Below, piece by piece: positions 13,766-19,401 of a stretch of DNA of 19,401 nucleotides. The translations under genes were made by a program, and so were the position numbers. How positions within the stretch are numbered: the first letter of the stretch is position 1; each line of letters starts with the position of its first letter. Source of the stretch: CAZUCD01 sp964618855 (GTDB taxonomy: Bacteria; Sumerlaeota; Sumerlaeia; SLMS01; JANRJK01); assembly GCA_964618855.1 (NCBI GenBank), contig CAZUCD010000066.1, forward strand, positions 1-19,401, in the 5' to 3' direction. The notes below the pieces were generated by a model, which had not been told where the DNA came from, made no database searches, and saw only the letters and a program-made list of their open reading frames with translations.

Positions 13766-15543
13766 CGGGCCTGCGCACGCCGGAGCGCCTCTCGGCCGGG
13801 ACGCTCGTGGCGGGGCCGCACCGCTACTGCATCGAGCGCCGCATCGGCTCCGGACAGGACTCGGAGGTCTTTGAGGCCTCCTGTCTCGACGCGCTCGAGG
13901 GCGTGGACACGGGCATCCCCGTGCGCGTGGCGCTGAAGGTCTTCCGCGCCCCGGGGGCCGAGCAGGCCGGGGCCATCGCTGGCCGCGAGCGATACGTCGC
14001 CGCCACCATGGCGGAGGCCTGGCGCGAGCCGGGCAGCGCCTCCGCGACGCCGAAGGCCGGGCGCCACCCCTTGGCGGGATGTGTCGGCGTGCTCCGCGTG
14101 CTGATGCCCGAGCGCGGCTTCGAGCCAGCCGCATTTGCCGTGCGGCTCCTCGAACTCGGGCCATCCTTCGCGCGCCTCGAGGCGCGCCAGATGGCCGAGG
14201 GCGACCTCGCGGAAATGTTGTCCGAAACACGCCACGCGCAACTGCAGGTCGTCGTGCCAGCAAGGGATCGGCTCATCCTGGCGGGGCGGCTCGCGGGCGG
14301 CGAGTCGAGGTCCGGCGGCGCCATAGTAACGCTCTCGATCTCCCCCGCGCGGCCCGAACTCGCGCCGCAGAACTTTCCGGATCCGGCCCTCCACTACGCC
14401 GAGGACCGCTCCGGTGACGGACCGACCGTGCTTTTTCCGGCCCCCGTCCACGCGGCCCAGCGCCTGCCGGTCCCGCGCGTCTTCGACGCATGGGCGGAAG
14501 GGTCCCGCGCCTTTGTCGTGCGCGAGTTCTTTCCCGCGGGAAGCCTGGCCTCCGTGTTTGCCGGGGCCGGCCGTCTGGGTCCCGTCGCGGCCTGGGAACT
14601 CGCTCGGTCCCTCCTGCGCATCCTCGTCTCGGCGCACAGGGCGGGCATCGTGCACCTCGGCCTGAAGCCCGAGAACATCCTGCTGGATGGCGCGGGTGGA
14701 TGCGTGGTCTCGGACTTCTCGGCCACGCCTGCGGCATGGCTCGAGCGCAACGCCCATGCCACCGCCAGCGGCGCGAAGGGATACGCCTCCCCCGAGCAGG
14801 AATCCCCGCGCCCATCCGCGGACCCCCGGTCGGACCTCTACTCACTCGGGGCAACCCTTTGGGCTGCATCCGCGGGGATCAACCTCTCCCGCGTCCCCAA
14901 GGACGACCCCACGCTGTCGGGCTCCCAGACGGGCCTGCCGCGGCTCGCCTCTGTCCTCGAGGGCGCGGACCCCCGGATCGACGAACTGCATGCGCTCCTC
15001 CTCGCTCAGTCGCCGGCGCTTCGTCCAGGCGGCGCGGGGGAAGTCCTCGCCCGCGTCGAGAACCTTCTCGCCGGCACCGCGCCCAGCGCCCCGCAGGGCA
15101 GATTTCTCGATCCCAAGGAGGTTGCGCGCGTCCTCGGTTCCCTTGCCGACCCTCTCCTCGTCGAGGTGCGCGACTCCATCCTCCGCCAGGGACACGTCGT
15201 CCGGTTCGAGGATGGGGAGGTGCTCTGCGCGCAGGGCGAGATGTCCCACTTCGCGTACCTCCTGCTCGACGGGGCCGTCGCGGTCGAGCGCGGCGACGAA
15301 GTCATCGGCTCCGTGCGGCGGCAGGGAGTCTTCATCGGCGAGGTGGCCACGCTTTCGGGTTCGCACCGCACGGCGACGGTGAGGGCGCGCGGGCGCGTGG
15401 ACGCGCTGATACTGCGCGCCTCGGACCTGGAGGCACTCCTCGTGGGCTCGCCGGCCCTAGCCCTGCGGCTGGTCAAGCAGCTCTCCGAACGCGTGATCGC
15501 GGAATCCTCGCGCGCCGCGGCAAGGGCCACCAATCCAACCTGA
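13762..15543 (+). CDS. Ser/Thr pseudokinase fused to a cyclic-nucleotide-binding domain
   Basis: The protein has 593 residues; GTG 13762 overlaps the previous stop in GTGA. Residues 20-435 have the layout of a Hanks-type kinase. There is a loop IGSGQDSEV (28-36), a VALK lysine K59, and a long insertion in the N-lobe (about 70-235). The catalytic loop reads H298-L-G300 with K302 and N305, the metal site is D318-F-S320, and SPE is at 343-345. The usual HRD aspartate is glycine, so phosphotransfer should be lost or very weak. Residues 465-590 form a CRP/PKA-type cyclic-nucleotide-binding domain with 'GEVATLSGSHRTATV', retaining the phosphate-binding arginine R536. No DNA-binding helix follows. 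It probably acts as a ligand-controlled scaffold. Because the preceding gene degrades c-di-GMP, the ligand could be c-di-GMP as well as cAMP or cGMP. Confidence 0.85.
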   Translation: MTGLRTPERLSAGTLVAGPHRYCIERRIGSGQDSEVFEASCLDALEGVDTGIPVRVALKVFRAPGAEQAGAIAGRERYVAATMAEAWREPGSASATPKAGRHPLAGCVGVLRVLMPERGFEPAAFAVRLLELGPSFARLEARQMAEGDLAEMLSETRHAQLQVVVPARDRLILAGRLAGGESRSGGAIVTLSISPARPELAPQNFPDPALHYAEDRSGDGPTVLFPAPVHAAQRLPVPRVFDAWAEGSRAFVVREFFPAGSLASVFAGAGRLGPVAAWELARSLLRILVSAHRAGIVHLGLKPENILLDGAGGCVVSDFSATPAAWLERNAHATASGAKGYASPEQESPRPSADPRSDLYSLGATLWAASAGINLSRVPKDDPTLSGSQTGLPRLASVLEGADPRIDELHALLLAQSPALRPGGAGEVLARVENLLAGTAPSAPQGRFLDPKEVARVLGSLADPLLVEVRDSILRQGHVVRFEDGEVLCAQGEMSHFAYLLLDGAVAVERGDEVIGSVRRQGVFIGEVATLSGSHRTATVRARGRVDALILRASDLEALLVGSPALALRLVKQLSERVIAESSRAAARATNPT

Positions 15544-15553
15544 ACACCGCGCC

Positions 15554-16321
15554 CTGTCACCCCCAGCCTTCCTCTTCCTCGACGCCGGATTCACCCTGAT
15601 CCGCCCGCACCCGGGCGTGGGGGCGGCCTACGCGATCCACCTTGCAAGGCATGGCGTGGAGGCCGACGGCGCCGCGCTCGAGGTGCACTTCCGCGATGCC
15701 TGGCGCGCGGGCCGCGCCGCCGCTCCCGGGCGCCTCGCCTACGGAACCACAGACGCCGAGGCGCGCGCCTTCTGGTATGCAGTCGTCCGCGACACGGTCC
15801 TGCGAGCAGGCCTCGTGCTTCCGGACGAGGAGTCCTTCCTCCCCTCGCTCTTCGACGCGTTCGCCACCGCCGAGTACTGGCGCCTGTACGACGACGTGCA
15901 CGACGCGCTCGCCCTGGCGGAGTCCCTCGGCATGGGATGCGGGGTCCTCAGCAACTGGGATTGGCGGTTGCGGCCCGTGCTGGAGGCGCTTGGACTCGCG
16001 GCACGCCTTGGCCCCGTGATCGTCTCGGCGGATGCGGGGGCGGAGAAGCCCGATCCCCTCATCTTCGAGTTCGCGGCCCGCGCGATCCCCCCGAGCCACG
16101 CAGGCGCACGCCCCGCCCTCATCGGCGACGAACCCGACGCGGACGGCGAGGGTGCATCCCGCGCGGGATGGCGTGTGTGCCTCATCGACCGCGCCGGCCG
16201 CCTCCCCGAATCGACGAGGTTCCCGCGCGCGCGGACTCTGGTCGGGGCCGTCGAATGCATCGCCCGGGAGTCCGGCGTGCTTGCGCCCCCCGAGCGCCTG
16301 GATACCGGGCGACGTGCATGA
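15554..16321 (+). CDS. HAD-superfamily hydrolase-like protein with non-standard start
   Basis: From CTG 15554 the protein has 255 residues. The HAD motifs appear in order: motif I D10-A-G-F-T-L15, motif II 'VLSNWD', motif III 'GAEKPDP' and motif IV 'LIGDEPDAD'. The cap region follows motif I ('HPGVGAAYAIHLARHG'), as in the DREG-2/HDHD3-like subgroup. The second Asp of motif I is Gly, so ordinary phosphatase chemistry is doubtful. The first ATG, GTG or TTG in frame is GTG 15617, which would delete motif I, and the frame is open back to 15497 without any such codon. CTG 15554 is therefore my best start; an unresolved frameshift joining it to the upstream gene is the alternative. It starts 10 bases after that gene and overlaps the heptosyltransferase start (ATGA). 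The substrate is unknown. Confidence 0.75.
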   Translation: MSPPAFLFLDAGFTLIRPHPGVGAAYAIHLARHGVEADGAALEVHFRDAWRAGRAAAPGRLAYGTTDAEARAFWYAVVRDTVLRAGLVLPDEESFLPSLFDAFATAEYWRLYDDVHDALALAESLGMGCGVLSNWDWRLRPVLEALGLAARLGPVIVSADAGAEKPDPLIFEFAARAIPPSHAGARPALIGDEPDADGEGASRAGWRVCLIDRAGRLPESTRFPRARTLVGAVECIARESGVLAPPERLDTGRRA

Positions 16322-17373
16322 AGTCCCTCCCTCCCCCGATCGACGTCCACCGCATCATCGTCCGCCTCACGAACTGGGTCGGCGACGTCGTGATGGGCAC
16401 GCCGTTCCTGCAAAGGCTGCGGGAGGTCTATCCCGCCGCGCACATCGTGGCTGCGGGCAGATCCAACGTGACGGCCCTCCTGCAAGGTCACCCCTGCATT
16501 GACGACATCTGGACCATCGCGGACCGCGAGGCGCGCGGCATGGTGCGGGAGTCCTCGCGCGTCCGCGCAGGCAGATTCGACCTGGGCTTCCTGCTCCCGA
16601 ACAGTTCCCGCGCCGCGCTGCTGCTGGCGCTCGGCGGAGTCCGCGCGCGTTGCGGCTACGCGCGGGACGGCCGCGCAGCCCTCCTCACCCACCCCGTCCC
16701 CCTCCGCCCCGACGACCTCGCCGTGCACGAGGTGCGCTACTACCTTCGGCTGCTCGATGCCAGTTTCCCGCGCGAGGGCCCGCCCCCGCCCCTCCTGCTC
16801 ACCGTGACGCAGGAGGAGCACGCGCGCATGGCGGAGTGGCTCTCCCGCATCGGCGTCGCGCCTGGGCAGCCCGTCATTGGCGTCAACCCCGCGGCATTCT
16901 ACGGCACGGCCAAGCGTTGGATGCCGGAGCGCTACGCCGAGGTTGCGTCGCGCCTTGTCCGCGCCCATGGCGCGCGCGTCGTCGTCACAGGCCTTCCACA
17001 GGAACGCGATGTCGCGGAGGAGGTTTGCCGGGCTGGCGGCCCCGGTTTCCACAACGCGGCAGGGGAGATGAAGCTGCGCGACCTGATGGCGTTTCTTGCG
17101 GCATGCCGGGTATTCCTCACCAACGACAGCGGTGCGATGCACATCGCCGCCGCGCTCGGCACCCCCCTCGTCGCCGTCTTCGGCAGCACGGACTGGGTGA
17201 CAACCGCACCCCTGTCGGACAGGGCGACCATCGTCCGCGCCGACACCGATTGCGCCCCATGCCTGCTCAGGCACTGTCCCATCGACCATCGCTGCATGAC
17301 GAGGGTCTCCGTGGAGGAGGTCCACTCGGCCGCGGAATCCCTGATGGGCAGGACGGCGGGTCCAGCCACGTGA
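16318..17373 (+). CDS. waaF: Glycosyltransferase family 9, LPS heptosyltransferase II-like
   Basis: The protein has 351 residues from ATG 16318, overlapping the HAD stop. The N-terminal Rossmann half begins 'IIVRLTNWVGDVVMGTPFLQRLRE', the signature of ADP-heptose:LPS heptosyltransferases. The C-terminal half has 'NPAAFYGTAKRWMPERYAEVA' and the nucleotide-sugar site 'TNDSGAMHIAAALGTP' (268-283), followed by a cysteine cluster C312, C315, C320 and C326 typical of the RfaF/WaaF group. Such enzymes add heptose to the LPS inner core at the cytosolic face of the inner membrane, implying a Gram-negative envelope. No other LPS gene is nearby except possibly the coupled HAD protein. Family membership is firm; the exact sugar and the gene symbol are likely but not proven. 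Confidence 0.85.
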   Translation: MKSLPPPIDVHRIIVRLTNWVGDVVMGTPFLQRLREVYPAAHIVAAGRSNVTALLQGHPCIDDIWTIADREARGMVRESSRVRAGRFDLGFLLPNSSRAALLLALGGVRARCGYARDGRAALLTHPVPLRPDDLAVHEVRYYLRLLDASFPREGPPPPLLLTVTQEEHARMAEWLSRIGVAPGQPVIGVNPAAFYGTAKRWMPERYAEVASRLVRAHGARVVVTGLPQERDVAEEVCRAGGPGFHNAAGEMKLRDLMAFLAACRVFLTNDSGAMHIAAALGTPLVAVFGSTDWVTTAPLSDRATIVRADTDCAPCLLRHCPIDHRCMTRVSVEEVHSAAESLMGRTAGPAT

Positions 17374-18002
17374 GCACGAACGCACCGGGTTACCTGATCG
17401 CGCTCGAGGGCATCGACGGCGCGGGCAAGAGCACGCAGGCCGCCCGCCTGGAGCGCAGGATCGCATCCAACGGCCGCACCGTCCTGCGGCTGCACGAGCC
17501 CACACGCGGCCCGTTCGGCGCCCGTTTGCGCGCGCTCATGTCCGAGGGACGGGACTCCTGCCCGCCGGAGCTCGAGTTTGAGCTCTTCCTGCGCGACCGC
17601 GAACAGAACGTCCGGGAGAACATCCGCCCCGCCCTGGTGCGTGGCGCCGTCGTGATCCTCGACCGCTACTACATCTCGTCCATGGCATACCAGGGGGCGC
17701 GCGGGCTCGATCCCGTGGAAATCCGCCGCGCCAACGAGGCCATCGCCCCCGTCCCCGACCTCCTCATCATCTTCGACCTGCCCGTCGCCGTCGCACTGGA
17801 CCGCATCCGCCGCCGCGCGCCCGACGGCCCCAACCTCTTCGAGCGCGAGGACCAACTCCTGCGCGCCAAGACCATCCTCGATGGCCTCGATGGCTTCCCC
17901 CGCCTCGTCCGCGTCGATGCCATGCTTCCGGAGGACGAGCTCGAGGGGGAGATCGCGCGGGCCCTGGATGATGCGGCATCCGCGACCTCCCCCCAACCCT
18001 GA
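17370..18002 (+). CDS. tmk: Thymidylate kinase
   Basis: The protein has 210 residues from GTG 17370, overlapping the heptosyltransferase stop (GTGA). The P-loop is E13-G-I-D-G-A-G-K-S-T22, the base-binding DRY motif is D98-R-Y100 followed by 'ISSMAYQGA', and the LID region is 'RIRRRAPDGPNLFERE'. Length and motif order fit bacterial dTMP kinase, which phosphorylates dTMP to dTDP for DNA synthesis. The segment 'LHEPTRGPFG' replaces the common 'TREPGGT' motif, a variant found in some tmk subgroups. The frame is open far upstream but there overlaps the glycosyltransferase. An essential metabolic gene embedded in a signalling and envelope operon is unusual but not unique. Confidence 0.9.
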   Translation: MSTNAPGYLIALEGIDGAGKSTQAARLERRIASNGRTVLRLHEPTRGPFGARLRALMSEGRDSCPPELEFELFLRDREQNVRENIRPALVRGAVVILDRYYISSMAYQGARGLDPVEIRRANEAIAPVPDLLIIFDLPVAVALDRIRRRAPDGPNLFEREDQLLRAKTILDGLDGFPRLVRVDAMLPEDELEGEIARALDDAASATSPQP

Positions 18003-18011
18003 GAGACCAAC

Positions 18012-19401
18012 ATGATCCTCCCCACGCTCGAAGAGTTCCGAACCTCCGCGCACCGCGCCAACATCGTCCCCGTCTTCACGGAGGTCCTGGCAGACCTCGA
18101 CACCCCGGTCTCCGTTTTCCGCCGCATCGAGCCCCACAGCCGGTTCGCGTTCCTCCTCGAAAGCGTCGAAAACGGCGAGGAGCTCGGCCGCTACTCCTTC
18201 ATCGGATTCGATCCACTCCTTGTCTTCAAGGCGCACGGCGCGGAGCAGGAGGTCCTTGTTGGCGGGGACGAGGCCGACTTCCGCACGAAGGACACGCCGC
18301 TGGAGACGCTGCGGCACCTGATGGAGCGCTTCCGCCGCGCGGAGGACCCGCGCCTTCCCCCGTTCAGCGGCGGCGCCGTCGGTTACCTCGCGTACGACGC
18401 GGTGCGCGCCTTCGAGCGCATCCCGGACGCCAACCCCGCGGAGATCGCCGTCCCCGACGCCCTCTTCTTCGTCGCCGACACCGTCGTCGCCTTCGACCAC
18501 GTGAAGCACCGCATGGTGCTGATCGTGAACGCGCGCGTCCCTTCCACCGAACATGCGGACGGCGCCTACCACAACGCCGTGGGACGGCTCGAACGCCTGC
18601 TCGCGCGCCTCGGCGGGGACGCTCCGCCGCAGGTGCGCCTCCCCGCGCCCCCCGAGTCCCGGCGCGGCCTCGCGCACTCGCACAAGGCCGTCGCGCCCGA
18701 GGACCTCCGCAGCAACGGCACCATCGACGTGCGCAGCAACTTTGGGCGCGAGGAATGGGTCGCCGCCGTCGCCCGCGCAAAGGAGTACATCGCCGCAGGG
18801 GACATCTTCCAGGTCGTCCTGAGCCAGCGCCTCGCCACGCCCCTCACCTGCGCACCGTTCGACGTTTATCGCGCCCTCCGCGCCGTGAACCCCTCCCCCT
18901 ACATGTACTATCTCAAGTGCGGGGACCTGCAGATCGCCGGTTCCTCCCCCGAGATTCTCGTGCGCGTGTCCAAGGGCGAGGCGACCGTCCGCCCCATCGC
19001 TGGCACGCGACCGCGCGGCGCGACTCCCCACGAGGACGCCGCCCACGAGCGCGATCTCCTCGCCGACGAGAAGGAGCGCGCCGAGCACGTCATGCTCGTG
19101 GACCTCGGCCGCAACGATCTCGGCCGCGTCTGCGTCCCCGGAACCGTCAAGGTCACCGACTTCATGACCATCGAGCGCTACAGCCACGTCATGCACATCG
19201 TGTCGAACGTGACGGGCAGGCTCTCACCGGAGAAGGACGCCCTGGACGCCCTGCGCGCGACGTTCCCGGCGGGCACCGTCAGCGGTGCACCGAAGATCCG
19301 CGCGATGGAGATCATCGACGAACTCGAGCCCGTGCGCCGCGGCCCCTACGCGGGTGCCATTGTCTACCTCGGATTCGACGGCAGCCTGGACTCCTGCATC
19401 A
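18012..19401 (+). CDS. trpE: Anthranilate synthase component I (3' end outside window)
   Basis: The frame runs from ATG 18012 to the window edge with no stop; 463 residues are visible and a typical TrpE is about 490-520, so little is missing. The N-terminal domain has the tryptophan-binding L48-L-E-S51 motif followed by 'GRYSFIGFDP', implying feedback inhibition by tryptophan. The chorismate-binding domain shows 'AGDIFQVVLSQRL', 'NPSPYMYYL', 'GSSPEILV', 'RPIAGTRPRG', 'DEKERAEHVMLVDLGRNDLGRV' and 'GTVSGAPKIRAMEIIDELE'. It makes anthranilate from chorismate together with a TrpG glutaminase, which may lie just beyond the edge. GAGAGA at 18001-18006 is a likely ribosome site; the gap after tmk is 9 bases, so it appears to continue the operon. 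Confidence 0.95.
   Translation, partial: MILPTLEEFRTSAHRANIVPVFTEVLADLDTPVSVFRRIEPHSRFAFLLESVENGEELGRYSFIGFDPLLVFKAHGAEQEVLVGGDEADFRTKDTPLETLRHLMERFRRAEDPRLPPFSGGAVGYLAYDAVRAFERIPDANPAEIAVPDALFFVADTVVAFDHVKHRMVLIVNARVPSTEHADGAYHNAVGRLERLLARLGGDAPPQVRLPAPPESRRGLAHSHKAVAPEDLRSNGTIDVRSNFGREEWVAAVARAKEYIAAGDIFQVVLSQRLATPLTCAPFDVYRALRAVNPSPYMYYLKCGDLQIAGSSPEILVRVSKGEATVRPIAGTRPRGATPHEDAAHERDLLADEKERAEHVMLVDLGRNDLGRVCVPGTVKVTDFMTIERYSHVMHIVSNVTGRLSPEKDALDALRATFPAGTVSGAPKIRAMEIIDELEPVRRGPYAGAIVYLGFDGSLDSCI

Noticed and set aside
16932..19196. Long minus-strand open frame opposite the heptosyltransferase, tmk and trpE
   Set aside because: It spans three genes with firm family assignments on the plus strand and shows no domain of its own.

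Overview
This is a GC-rich, gene-dense bacterial window. It holds 17 protein-coding genes: 15 complete, one cut at the left edge and one at the right. I see no RNA gene, CRISPR array, insertion sequence or long repeat. Several traits suggest a Gram-negative, PVC-like (Planctomycetota/Verrucomicrobiota-type) or other deep-branching lineage. These are a heptosyltransferase for LPS core, eukaryotic-like Ser/Thr kinases (one with a planctomycete-style N-terminal helical region), a four-PAS hybrid histidine kinase, an HD-GYP regulator, and a large orphan membrane protein with a C-terminal segment like those I recall from PVC genomes. The lineage is inference; no rRNA or other phylogenetic marker is present.

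Left block (1-4088, + strand). The end of a radical SAM/SPASM protein is followed by a small hairpin. Then comes the most unusual unit in the window: a Ser/Thr protein kinase with all catalytic motifs, fused to a five-helix membrane domain that carries two H-x13-H pairs. That is the layout of a two-heme cytochrome b or ferric-reductase core. Twelve bases downstream lies a membrane-anchored three-heme cytochrome c, then a DUF4286-like protein and a winged-helix/DnaD-like protein, all tightly spaced. The simplest reading is a kinase whose activity is coupled to electron flow between a periplasmic multiheme cytochrome and the membrane.

Middle block (4157-9682). A GC-rich hairpin separates the left block from a convergent gene for an orphan membrane protein. 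An AAC(6')-type acetyltransferase reads divergently from it. A secreted subtilisin-like protease converges on the acetyltransferase, with their stop codons overlapping in CTAG. Upstream of the protease on the same strand are a flavoprotein-like gene and a small single-span membrane protein joined by a TTGA overlap.

Right block (9805-19401, + strand). Seven genes lie in one apparent operon, most joined by 4-8 base overlaps: a soluble four-PAS hybrid histidine kinase, a receiver/HD-GYP c-di-GMP phosphodiesterase, a pseudokinase fused to a cyclic-nucleotide-binding domain, a HAD-family protein with no ordinary start codon, an LPS heptosyltransferase, thymidylate kinase and anthranilate synthase component I. 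The first three look like a signalling relay (phosphorelay, c-di-GMP turnover, nucleotide-sensing pseudokinase) joined to envelope and housekeeping genes.
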